Of a stretch of DNA of 64,000 nt, positions 51,665-62,735 are shown piece by piece. The notes under the pieces are model-generated. The model did no database searches, was not told the origin of the DNA, and saw only the letters and a list, made by a program, of their open reading frames with translations. Within the stretch, counting starts at the first letter, position 1. Each line of letters starts with the position of its first letter. The stretch is from Polyodon spathula (taxonomy: Eukaryota; Chordata; Actinopteri; Acipenseriformes; Polyodontidae): the NCBI RefSeq assembly GCF_017654505.1, contig NC_054553.1:6427118-6491117 (forward strand). Reading direction: 5' to 3'. The position numbers and the translations under genes were made by a program.

Positions 51665-53850
51665 AAACACTATAGCATCATTAGCATTTCACAATATGGA
51701 CTTGACTTAGAAAGACACAAGTTAATAAGCCTTCAACAAATTATAAGCTGTTTGGTCGATTTGCCTAGTGAACTGTTAATTGTAAAACTGGAAGACATTA
51801 TGTTCAGCTTTCTACATTACATCTTTTCTGTTTTAACAGTGACACTTCATTGAGTGCAATTAACAAAGCCTAAGAGATTTATTAACATACTTCTTCATGG
51901 TCAATGATCCATTACACTTAAGACATAACATTGTAAAATGCACATTATCTCCTTTTGGCAATTAGAATAATGCTTCAGGAACGAGACAGACATATGCTTA
52001 ACCAGATAAAGCAGCATTATTAGCTGACAAAACATACAATTTATTGGACATTTAATTTATCAGCTCTGAAGGCACTTAAATGGTTGTGATTTTAAAAGTC
52101 TTGAGAAATGTAACCTGTAAAAGTTGTATGGCTCTGTGCTTTTGCTAGCACCTTGTAAAATATGTCACACTGATAATGACAAAGAATATTGTGCCTGTCA
52201 CTTCCCGCTCACCGGCACAAATGAAGCCTAGGAGTAAGAGTCAGCTCTCAGCTTTTAGTTCATTCTTCACCCTTGTCCACTGGCTGATCTGGAGCTGAAT
52301 CAGCAGTGTGGATAGCAATAAGGCAGCTTTGGTCAGAAGATTTTTTAATTTTTTACTGCCCAACATATATTCTCCTTTTCCAGGAGTGGGCTTACTGGCA
52401 GCTTTGACCTTAAGTGGATGAGAATCTGCTTGTATGTTACACAGCACCCTATAATATATATATTTGTAAGTAAGAATAATTATGCAGTATAGCTAATTTT
52501 AATACAAACTGATACAAACTATCATGTAAATACCTCCTATATACTGTATAATGTAGGGTAATATAAAAACAATATAATAAATTCCTGTGTATAATAAATA
52601 TATAATTAGAACCAAAAGCTTGGTCCCCTTGACCAGAGAGATTGTTGCTGTCATCTAGTGTGAACTGAGGGAATATTATAAGTTACTACACTGTGTGTAG
52701 GGTATCATCTTGTGCAGTTTGGATCAGAGAACAACCTAGTGATGCACTTTTGGCTAACATCAACTCAGAAACTTCTATTAATACATATACACACATATAT
52801 ATACACACACACACACACACACATATATATAAACACACACATAAATACAGACTTGGTTTAAAGGGTGTATCAGATCTTTTCTAATTGTGTTTTAGAGTTC
52901 TTTTTAAAAATATATCATGGATTAATACACACAAGTTGCTGTCAATTTCACCCCGTGACCATTAATTGGATTTTGGTCAAAACTGGGCTATGACAAGAAT
53001 GAGAGTTATTACTAATGTGATAAATATAGTTCTTAAATGACTCAGTGTAATGTCAGAACAGCAGGGCTTTGGTAAGAGTATATCTGTTAATTAGATTAAT
53101 GAATTGCATTTGACATCAAATGGGATTGGCTTTTTATATATTATTTACAGGGATTGTAAGCAATAGTTACAATAAAAGCAATTTATTTTTCTATTACTGT
53201 AATATGGAACAGCGAGGGAAGGCAAAAATCAGTCCACAATTGAAAATGAAGGGTTAACAATGTCTCGTCTCCTGAGCAAAATCTATTAACCAGCTCTTAA
53301 GGCACAAACATGGCACACAGTTATTAACAGCAAAGGGGAGAGAGACTTTTCAGTACCAATAGATCTTCATGATATGTTAACATTTAAATAATAATTGAAG
53401 TGTAATGTGTACTTTTAATTAACCCTTGCAAGATGTGATTAACCATGTTAAATTATAAAATAATAAAATAAATAACACAGCAAACCTTCTGGGACGAGTT
53501 CTTAATGTATTTTGTCTAAGTTTCTATCGACAAGCTTTCCTGCTCTGGGCTGTAGTCAGAAAGCAGTAGCGTGTAGATGGGTGTATTTTTTTTTTTTTTT
53601 ATTTGAGTAAAGTGTATTTTTAATAATGCTCTAAGATGACATCTCTATACCTGTTGGATAATACGAAGGAGATTCCTCTTCTCTCTTCTCAGTCTGCTTA
53701 TTCTTATAGAAACTCATAACGCAGGAACGATTGCATTGACCCTCTGCGTATGAGCATTGCACCCTAGACACATCAGTTTTGTAGAGAAAGGTCAGGGGGC
53801 TTAGAAGTACACAATTCAATGCAGAGCGGCATAGTGCTTTTCCGTCAATA
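51665..53850. other. Non-coding stretch
   Basis: A short TA/CA compound microsatellite lies at 52787-52840 and a T-run at 53586-53600. No exon or RNA is recognised. Confidence 0.4.
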
Positions 53851-54423
53851 GGTGGCAGTACAGCTAGGTGGCAGTGCATGCTAATAGTGGCAGTACAGCT
53901 AGGTGGCAGTGCATGCTAATAGTGGCAGTACAGCTAGGTGGCAGAGCATGCTAATAGTGGCAGTACAGCTAGGTGGCAGAGCATGCTAATAGTGGCAGAG
54001 CATGCTAATAGTGGCAGTACAGCTAGGTGGCAGTGCATGCTAATAGTGGCAGTACAGCTAGATGGCAGAGCATGCTAATAGTGGCAGTACAGCTAGGTGG
54101 CAGAGCATGCTAATAGTGGCAGTACAGCTAGGTGGCAGTGCATGCTAATAGTGGCAGTACAGCTAGGTGGCAGAGCATGCTAATAGTGGCAGTACAGCTA
54201 GGTGGCAGAGCATGCTAATAGTGTCAGTACAGCTAGGTGGCAGAGCATGCTAATAGTGGCAGTACAGCTAGGTGGCAGAGCATGCTAATAGTGGCAGTAC
54301 AGCTAGGTGACAGTGCATGCTAATAGTGGCAGTACAGCTAGGTGGCAGAGCATGCTAATAGTGGCAGTACAGCTAGGTGGCAGAGCATGCTAATAGTGGC
54401 AGTACAGCTAGGTGGTAGAGCAT
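53851..54423. repeat. 35-bp minisatellite, 15 full units plus two partial
   Basis: Taking GCAGT as unit start, full 35-bp units begin at 53855, 53890, 53925 and 53960, then every 35 bp from 54014. One unit at 53995 is only 19 bp (16 bases missing from its middle). The last, at 54399, ends as AGGTGGTAGAGCATT and runs into unique sequence. The typical unit starts GCAGTACAGCTAGGTGGCAG and ends with GCATGCTAATAGTG. Units come in two main variants (GCAGTGCATG or GCAGAGCATG). Similarity between units is very high, which suggests recent expansion. The unit resembles a tRNA head (AGCT, AGGTGG, AGAGC) and the tandem repeats at 36154 and 62671. It also holds AGGTGGCAG, a CTCF-core-like word. Confidence 0.95.
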
Positions 54424-55120
54424 TTGCAGCAGACGAATATAAAGGACAGAGATCTGTTTCCATTACTACAACTGCAAATAGATCCACTTGAGGAAACTCA
54501 ATAAAAGGGGTCGATATCGAGTACAAAGTCTTGTTGTTTGGAATCTCGGTTTGATGACAGTAAGCGTAGAGGAACGACTGTACTTGCCACCGTTCCCAGG
54601 AGCACACAGAGGCAGTCATGGATTTGAACCATGGGTTTTCTGGCTCCTCGGGTCATTCTTCTACAGTAGGTTACATTGATCTGTGACCTTGGCGATGTTT
54701 CCGGAAGCTTATGTTACTTAAGATCATTAAACGAAATTAAAATTCGATAACCGACTAAAGAGTCCCACTGGCATTATCGTTTTCCAGATTTAAAAAAGTA
54801 GGAATAATCTATCGTGCTTTCCACGTTCCATGTATAAATCCTTTGCATTGACTCTTCCTCTCTGCTTCTCTCAATTGCCCACTTGGGTCAAAGTTCAATG
54901 TTAATACCTGTGACTGGAAGCTGTGGTCAGCACTGCTCATTGATGTACCTTGCTTTCTCTTGGAGACTGTTTGGAACCCAATCAAGCTGTTAACCTGCTC
55001 TTCATCACACGACATATGGCAGGTGCTTTGAATTGTTCACCACAAGAGTCATCCAGATTACCTGGATTAACATCTGCTCCAGACAGCTGCAATTAAAAAT
55101 CAAAGCATTTATGCAGCATA
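54424..55120. other. Non-coding stretch with a weak tRNA T-arm-like hairpin
   Basis: At 54617-54633, on the minus strand, CATGG-TTCAAAT-CCATG forms a perfect 5-bp stem with a 7-base loop, as in a tRNA T-arm (box B type). No convincing acceptor stem or box A accompanies it, so it may be the relic of a minus-strand SINE or chance. The rest is featureless. Confidence 0.35.
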
Positions 55121-56284
55121 ACCATGGTTTATGACATGGTTTATTTAGATTTCCAGAAAGCTTTTGACAAAGTCCCGCACAAAAGATTAATTCTCAAACT
55201 GAACGCAGTTGGGATTCAAGGAAACACATGTACATGGATTAGGGAGTGGTTAACATGTAGAAAACAAAAAGTACTGATTAGAGGAAAAACCTCAGAATGG
55301 AGTGTGGTAACCAGTGGTGTACCACAGGGATCAGTATTAGGTCCTCTGCTATTCCTAGTCTACATTAATGATTTAGATTCTGGTATAGTAAGCAAACTTG
55401 TTAAATTTGCAGATGACACAAAAGTAGGAGGAGTGGCAAACACTGTTGCAGCAGCAAAGGTAATTCAAAATGATCTAGACAAGATTCAGAACTGGGCAGA
55501 CACATGGGAAATGACATTTAATAGAGAAAAGTGTATGGTACTGCACACAGGAAATAAAAATGTACATTATAAATATCATATGGGAGATACTGAAATTGGA
55601 GAAGGAATCTATGAAAAAGACCTAGGAGTTTTTGTTGACTCAGAAATGTGTTCATCTAGACAATGTGGGGAAGCTATAAAAAAGGCTAACAAGATGCTCG
55701 GATACATTGTGAAAAGTGTTGAATTTAAATCAAGGGAAGTAATGTTAAAACTGTACAATGCACTAGTAAGATCTCATCTTGAATATTGTGTGCAGTTCTG
55801 GTCACCTCTCTATAAAAAAGATATTGCTGCTCTAGAAAGAGTGCAAAGAAGAGCGACCAGAATTATTCCGGGCTTAAAAGGCATGTCATATGCAGACAGG
55901 CTAAAAGAATTGAATCTGTTCAGTCTTGAACAAAGAAGACTACGTGGCGACCTAATTCAAGCATTCAAAATTCTAAAAGGTATTGACAGTGTCGACCCAA
56001 GGGACTTTTTCAGCCTGAAAAAAAAAAAAAGGACCAGGGGTCACAAATGGAGATTAGACAAAGGGGCATTCAGAACAGAAAATAGGAGGCACTTTTTTAC
56101 ACAGAGAATTGTGAGGGTCTGGAATCAACTCCCCAGTAATGTTGTTGAAGCTGACACCCTGGGATCCTTCAAGAAGCTGCTTGATGAGATTTTGGGATCA
56201 ATAAGCTACTAACAACCAAACGAGCAAGATGGGCTGAATGGCCTCCTCTTGTTTGTAAACTTTCTTATGTTCTTATGTTCTTAT
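55121..56284 (+). mobile_element. 5'-truncated CR1-clade LINE
   Basis: The insertion begins within the reverse-transcriptase region and keeps the rest of ORF2 and a short 3' UTR (56213-56284). The UTR ends in a GATGGGCTGAATGGCCTCC block followed by TTCTTATG repeats, the short 8-base terminal repeat style of CR1 elements. 5' truncation is usual for target-primed reverse transcription. No target duplication could be set, which is also usual for CR1. An antisense relic of the same 3' end lies at 57305-57370. Confidence 0.92.
55124..56212 (+). CDS. CR1-type reverse transcriptase, C-terminal part (LINE ORF2 remnant)
   Basis: A 362-codon open frame encoding the palm and C-terminal part of a non-LTR reverse transcriptase, the enzyme that copies LINE RNA into DNA at a nicked target. 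Visible motifs: YLDFQKAFD at residues 7-15 with the first catalytic Asp at residue 9; GVPQGSVLGP at 65-74; KFADDTK at 94-100 with the catalytic Asp pair at 97-98. After that comes the CR1-style C-terminal region (RSHLEYCVQFWSPLYKKDI, then ERVQRRATRI, then RRLRGDLIQAFKILKG). The N-terminal endonuclease and the fingers are missing because the element is truncated; the first Met is not a native start. There is no frameshift or stop, even across the A-run encoding KKKK near codons 299-302, so the copy is fairly young. It cannot move by itself. Confidence 0.93.
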   Translation: MVYDMVYLDFQKAFDKVPHKRLILKLNAVGIQGNTCTWIREWLTCRKQKVLIRGKTSEWSVVTSGVPQGSVLGPLLFLVYINDLDSGIVSKLVKFADDTKVGGVANTVAAAKVIQNDLDKIQNWADTWEMTFNREKCMVLHTGNKNVHYKYHMGDTEIGEGIYEKDLGVFVDSEMCSSRQCGEAIKKANKMLGYIVKSVEFKSREVMLKLYNALVRSHLEYCVQFWSPLYKKDIAALERVQRRATRIIPGLKGMSYADRLKELNLFSLEQRRLRGDLIQAFKILKGIDSVDPRDFFSLKKKKRTRGHKWRLDKGAFRTENRRHFFTQRIVRVWNQLPSNVVEADTLGSFKKLLDEILGSISY

Positions 56285-57304
56285 ATCTGTGCGCTGTTTT
56301 CGATCAATGAAGGAAAAAACTGCATGCCTGATAAAGATGGAAACAAGAGTTAGCTGTCTGTTTAATTTTAAAGCGCCAGTGCCAGAATGAATATAACAGT
56401 GCTCATTAGATTCATTAATAGTCAGACATCTGATTAAGAACAATAGCCCAGTTTTGTTAAATGTGCTAGGCTGTGACTGTTCTAGTTTCTTGGATTGAGA
56501 ACAAATATTGTGCAGTGGTCCTGATACAGTTGCACGCTGGTACTGATGTGCTACAGTCGAACAGCAAGGGTTACTGGTTTGTACCGTGATAACATAGAAT
56601 ATCAAAATATAAAACCACAGTGATACAATTCTGCCAATGTAGATTAGCTGCCCTTATAGTGCCCTAGCCCCATTAGTGCAGAACCATTGCATTAGTAGTG
56701 AAGAACATTTGGCAAAGGTAATCCTTGAATGAAACAGTACTGCAGGACAGGTAGTGCAAAACTGAAACAAGATCCTGCTTACTACCACTACAGTGATCCA
56801 TTATTGTACAGGAAGCCCAGTTTGTCATCCCTGCTGGAAATAACCCATACAACTAGAATTACATCATTATTAGCTTGTGCCTGTATCACCTCATGTGCAT
56901 TGGTTGCCAGTTTGACTCTAAGAAATGCTTCAGGGGTCATTTATAATGATTTCAACTTTCATTATTGCAAAGCACCTGTGACCTGTGTAGAATTATGCCA
57001 TCAATTTCAGTGTCTGGCGATGATCAAGTGTATGCTGAAGGTGAAATAAAGAATCTGACTGTGGACCAAATATACAGAATGCCAAACTTCGTAGTTTTGA
57101 TTTAGAGGGGGCCTGATTTGTGTGAGTGTTCTGCTTTCTGTTACAGAGAGAGGTTTAATAAACTGTAAAATAAAGCACAAAATTAGTATTCTTATCCATT
57201 TAATAAAAAATAAATATGTATTATATATATATAGTATATATAGATATAGAGAGCGATAGAGATTAATAATATTTTATTATAATTATTTATTGCTTAAAAA
57301 ATAC
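56285..57304. other. Non-coding stretch
   Basis: No exon is recognised. Open frames at 56273-56605 (minus) and 56729-57049 (plus) lack domains. A short TA tract lies at 57221-57250. Confidence 0.4.
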
Positions 57305-57370
57305 TACAAAGCTACAAGACCATAAGACATTTTATGATGGGAATAAGCTATTCAGCCCATCAGCATTCAT
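57305..57370 (-). mobile_element. Antisense CR1 3'-end relic
   Basis: On the minus strand this reads GATGGGCTGAATAGC, a diverged middle, then TGTCTTATGGTCTTG. It aligns with the CR1 3' end at 56229-56284 (GATGGGCTGAATGGC ... TTTCTTATGTTCTT). It is more diverged than the copy at 55.1-56.3 kb and so is probably older. The extent of the body upstream (to the right of 57370) is unclear. Confidence 0.6.
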
Positions 57371-59507
57371 AGTTCCATGAGAAACTAAGTGAATCGTTAT
57401 TTGTCATAGCTTAGGGAAATGATCACAAGAGTAAAGATTCAACTCACTAATTTGTGTTAATATTAAATAATGGTAGCTAATCCCTAACGAAAACTGGACA
57501 CCAAAAGGAGAATCTGGAACAGACTACCAATATACATTTCAGTAACATTAAACAAGGCTTGCGTTAAACTAGGCAGACACTTCTCATTATGATCTTCTCC
57601 AGCTTCATATTGAACGGTAAGGCGGTAGCACCCTAGACACAAGCTGAATGCCCAATGCAAGGCAGATAAGAAGGGCTTGGGAGCCTGAAACACACTGGCT
57701 AATTAGATCATATGTATATCATGCGCTTGTTTATAGATCTCAGGTGATATGGTGCTCCCATTCTTTCAACTACAAGATGTGCTATTGTGGACCCCGAAGG
57801 CTCATTTGTTTTAGTTAGTCGGAGGGGTCAACTGCTTTAAACACACACATTACAAGACTACCGGTGGATTGTATTACATTATTTAAATAAATACAGGGCA
57901 ATTTGTCAATGTCATGTTAGGCACAGCTCTGCCCCCACAGCAAAACAGCAGGAAATGGTAATCTTGATTTCATTAACCTCTGCTAGAGAGAGGTGAACTG
58001 TATCCTCTGTTTAGGTAAAGATAGTGTTGCTGAAACGCTTTCGTCTGCACCAGGGTATTTATATTGACTTCCAGGTACCTGGGAAAAGTAAATAGTATGA
58101 AAAGTATATTTCCAAATCCATACTTTTCTTTCCTGTTGTTATATATTTTACCCAAACAACTTTAAAATGCCCAAAAGGTCATTATACAGGGTAATAATAA
58201 TTTAAGTTATTTAATATATATATATATACTGGTAGATTAATTCGATTAATATTATTAGAGCTTTAATTCATCAGCCAAATGTTGATTTACTTTACTACTT
58301 TACTTTACTAGATTTACTTGTCTTCTGCTCCAGTAAAATGTCCCTTACACTGAAGCACTGAAAATGTAAAGTACAACTATATAGTACAGTAATACAATTT
58401 CAGCAAATTACTAATCACAAACCCTTTTAAATACTCCTACACAACATATATTGAAGGAAAGGGAAAGTGGGCCCACGTGGTAAAAAGCACCACCATGTTG
58501 GCCTTTGTTCTCCAGGTTATTGTAGTTCTCCTGAGCTGTTGTGGGAAGATATTGCAGTGAGGGAAAATAATTAGAGTATAAAATGGGTATTGCATTGAAT
58601 TGACAAGCTGTTTAAAAAAAAAAAAAAAATGTTAGGTAATTTCTTTAGTGGGTGGTTCACAAAATAAAGAAATGATTTTCATTCTGTGATGGGTTTTCAT
58701 AAACACCCCGGCTCTTTATTCCACCCGGGGTTTGTACAGCTTTGCAGGCATTGGACGGAGTTAGCTGTCAGAACTGAAAGCGCAAACCATTTTTTGTTTT
58801 TTCTTGTTTACATTCTCGTGAGAACTTTTTAAATGAATCCTTTTGGGGAAACTGGTTCTGTCTTACTAAGGAGAATGAAAGGATATGGGATAGTATTGAG
58901 TAACAATGAAGACAGGTGATGACATGCCCTGGAACAGTTTGAATGGAAGCACTTAGAGTATTTGTTCCTATTTAATAAACAGTATGCCCTGGGTTCAGCT
59001 TTACTATTCCACCTATGAATAAAGGAAATAGGAGCCATCTGGCATAGTGATTCAACAAGCTCAGATCTCACATTCTGACGCCATGGTTTAAAAACCCATC
59101 AAAAAAAAAAAAAAGTGATTAATGTGCTTTAATACAATGTTCTGGGTATTAAAAACACTTATTTATCCAACCCCAAGGAATGCTTCAAGTCAGTATGCAT
59201 TGCACAGACCAGTCTGGTTTTAGATTGCTATACTGTACATGTATTCATAAATAGTCTCAGCAGGTATCAAAGAAGAAAAACTATGCCTATAAATAATTAA
59301 TGCTCGATTGATCTCCTTTTCCAAAACCACAGGGTAATTCAAGTCAACTATGCCTTGTTGAAAAAGTTTGTTTTCCACTTTCAGGAGCAAAGTTGGCTAC
59401 ATACAGCTAGTATTCCAGCAGCCTAGTATAGACATGTCTGTGAGTAATGACATTTCACTAATTGACCCAGTCCTGTAGTATATAAATGATATACATATGC
59501 AGTATAT
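57371..59507. other. Non-coding stretch
   Basis: A-runs lie at 58614-58629 and 59100-59114. No exon or RNA is recognised. Confidence 0.4.
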
Positions 59508-59510
59508 ATA

Positions 59511-59573
<63 letters not shown>

Positions 59574-59604
59574 TATTATATATTTTTGTTTATAATATAT
59601 ATAA

Positions 59605-59635
<31 letters not shown>

Positions 59636-59662
59636 AAATAAAACAAAAAAATTATAATAGGA
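59508..59662. repeat. (AT)n microsatellite followed by an AT-rich hairpin
   Basis: A TA tract runs to 59570. Then TCCTATTATATATTTTTG at 59571-59588 (arm to 59593) is nearly complementary to the sequence ending AATTATAATAGGA at 59662 (arm from about 59638), enclosing a second TA tract. The arms of about 23-25 bases carry a few mismatches. Confidence 0.75.
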
Positions 59663-62600
59663 ATTCAAGCACAGATGAACATTTCACAAGCAGCCAACAG
59701 AAATAAAACTCTATCCTTTGTGTGCACAACCTCTTGCACTTCGACACGTCCTCCTCAGAGAAACTTATCTTTGATTAAACCAAACTTAAACCATATTCCC
59801 TTTCATGGGAGTGAAATGTGCTGGACATGTGTTCCGCAAAATAAAAGCATGTGCATTAAAGCTCTTTAGAGGAAGATGCTTTTTTTACATTTTTATAGGA
59901 GCGAGCATCCTCCCGGGACCCTCCATTACCCAAGCCAGTTAGTACAGGAAAAGGGCGAGCTGGTGCTGGATGTGAGGTTTTCTTGGCAGGCTGTGGAATC
60001 AGGGATATTTAATATATACACAGAGAAGCTCCTGTTGAGAACCCTGCTTGCAAACCTGGGCCAGGATGCTTGCTTAGCGGATAAAAGTGAAACCCGAGAA
60101 ATTAGCAGGAACTTTGAAACTGGCCACCTGTAATTTTGCCCAGAAATAGCATTTAAAAAGTTGAGTTTTAACAAGCCCACTTTCAAGGCGTTTGTTTCTG
60201 TTTCATGTCCAGGATTCACCTTTTCACCCACACACGGGGGTTCAAAAGGGAGCCTTTATGAATCCTCTTTTTCTCCCTGATTTCAAAGAATCGTTTGTGA
60301 GGTTCCTGCCGCATCCACAGCCATCCCTGCATCTGAGCAACTTTTTTTTTTGTATTTCTAGAAAATAAATCTGTCTCCCTCTTTAGCTGCTAACATTGGA
60401 AGACATTTTGTTATTTTTGTCAAATGTGGGGCCATAGGCATGACGGCGTTATTAGGAGGGGAACGGGAGGGCCTAATGTCGAAGAGCGGCCTGGTTAAAC
60501 ACAGTTGACGTCAAAAGGTGGAAGTTTAGTATTTACTCTGTGGGATACAGTATTTTATTTGTGACTGACAGTGTTGTTCAGTGTCTCCATGCCTTTCATC
60601 TATCTGTTTATTGAGAAGTCAGGCAACACTACCATCAGCATCCTACAGTAGAGCACACATCACGGGACTACTTTTTATCATTTATTTTTAAAGACTGGTT
60701 TATATAATGAATTATCCTGGGGGGAGGGGAAAATCCCAGTGCTGGCTAATTCCCCAATTAAGAAAATTGACAAGGTGTTCGTCAAGCTCTATGGGAGATT
60801 ACAACTCTGCATATTTTATAAATAAATGAATACATATATATTACTTGTCATGACGCACGTGCATCAGCATATGAAATTAACTGAATAAGCAAAAGCAAAA
60901 CAATAGGCAAGTGTATGTTAATAAACTATAACAAAGTAACAGACAAACTAAAGTTAATAAAACTAAAGCAAAACAACATGGTCAAAAAGCTTAAATCGCT
61001 ATGTACTATGAAATTAGCTGTCGGGTGTGTTTCGGGCTATCACAATGGCAGAGGAAAAAGTAATTAGAGTTACGTAGGGTTAACTTAATGTTAATAAACG
61101 AACTGTCAAACTAAATTAACACAGCACCCCTACACATGTTACAAAATTCAGCAGCAATGTACGAGACATGCACATTATTTAACAGAATGGTGAAGCAACT
61201 CACCAGAATGGGAAACACCAAATTGCTCTGTGACTTGTGTCTGATTCAGGTTTTTTCAAGAGCTCAAACAATTTCCAACTTTGTGTAGCAAGAGAAACAG
61301 CGATGCACTTTGCCATTTGTTTACAAGCCATTTTGTAGCAACGAGGTGGACTCGTGGAAATCAGAATACAAAACAATTAAATGATATGACGGTGGTTCTG
61401 GAAAGATTTAATAAACCAATCAGTGTCCCTCAAGACACTCTCGCGATGACAAGTCGCCTTTTTACATAACAGTACTGTATCAGTTGTGAATCACTATCTG
61501 TGCCAAGAAGTGTTATTTTAAGCAAAGTTCCTGTTCCTTTAGCCAGAGCATTTACAAAGGGAAAAATCTGTTTCACCACAAGGGTGTTCCCTTAGCCAAA
61601 GCGTTCTCTTAGGATATGTTCCTATATGCGGAGACTACTGTACTAGTAGAATTTTAACTTAAGGGAGATGCTTTTTCTGCTGGCAGTATAATTTGTACTG
61701 GTAATAAGAAGGACACAGTTGTTTGCAGAAGTTAAAACAGTCATAGGCCCTTATATAATTAAAATGTGTGGGTAGTGATACTGATAACAGAGAATGGAGT
61801 CAAATGTCTGCCCTTGAGGTCAATGTCATTCAAGAATTTGAACATCACAAGGTACAACAACGTGGGTGCTGAAACCTTAATTTGGTTCCAGACTTTCATA
61901 CATAGTTTCAAGCTTGTGCTTACAGGACTGACAGTTCCCTTAAAAGGCAAATGTCCCCTTGAGAAAGATAGTGGGAAATCATTACATCCACACCTACCGT
62001 CTCCATTCACTGGAGATCTTTGTTTCCCTAATGGTCTTAATGAAATAAGAAGTCGTCCCTGGGGGCCGCTTACGGCTGTTGTAAACCCAGGCCTGGGCTT
62101 TTTTATGGCTGACCTGTGATATGTAATTGGAGTCTAGTTTTACATTATTATTTTTTCCCTCCCTGGCAGAAAGGGCATTCCGAATGTAAAATGGCCCAGG
62201 CTAGTTACACATGCATGGGAGGTAAGGAGGCAGAAGATAATTGTGTATTCAGTTTAAATGGAGCTGGCTCTCCTGCTGAGATTTCAATAAATGACAGCTT
62301 TGCTTTCATTGCCCCGAACCCCCCAACCTCCCTGTGATGTTTCACCTTGGCCGTGATTAGATGCCTGCCGCAGCCTTCCTGTGACGTTGCTAAGCAATCC
62401 TAGCTCAGACCTCGCCTCCCTGTTTGATTTCTTCCCATCAAAAAGGGGACATCATTAACTGGGCTCTCTGTTTTCCAAAGACCTGAATCACCACCAACTC
62501 AGTGCAGCAAGGTACAAACTAAATAGGGGCCGCAGGCAGCCAAGGTTTATTGATATTAAACAGCAGGGTGTAGGCCAATCTCAATACCCTTATAGGAGCT

Positions 62601-62670
62601 GCCTGATCCAGTCCTCATAACCTAAAGCCAGCAAGACCTCAAGATTGTCAGGTCTTGTGTTTATTGACAG
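59663..62670. other. Non-coding stretch with candidate conserved patches
   Basis: 59876-60231 and 61759-62480 are complex, free of simple repeats and open on both strands over long distances, unlike the surrounding AT-rich DNA. The second patch contains TTTCAATAAATGACAGCTTT and CTTTCATTGCCCC, which read like a developmental enhancer. None of the frames shows a domain. Confidence 0.35.
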
Positions 62671-62735
62671 GCAGTGTGGTCTAGTGGGTAGAGCAGGGGG
62701 GCTGCGAGACTGTGGTCTAGCGGGTAGAGGTTCTC
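62671..62735 (+). repeat. Two-unit tRNA-head-like tandem repeat
   Basis: GCAGTGTGGTCTAGTGGGTA followed by GAGC starts at 62671, and a second copy (CTGTGGTCTAGCGGGTAGAG) starts at about 62710. The first 15 bases match the SINE head at 44739 with one difference. No box B or SINE body follows. Confidence 0.7.
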
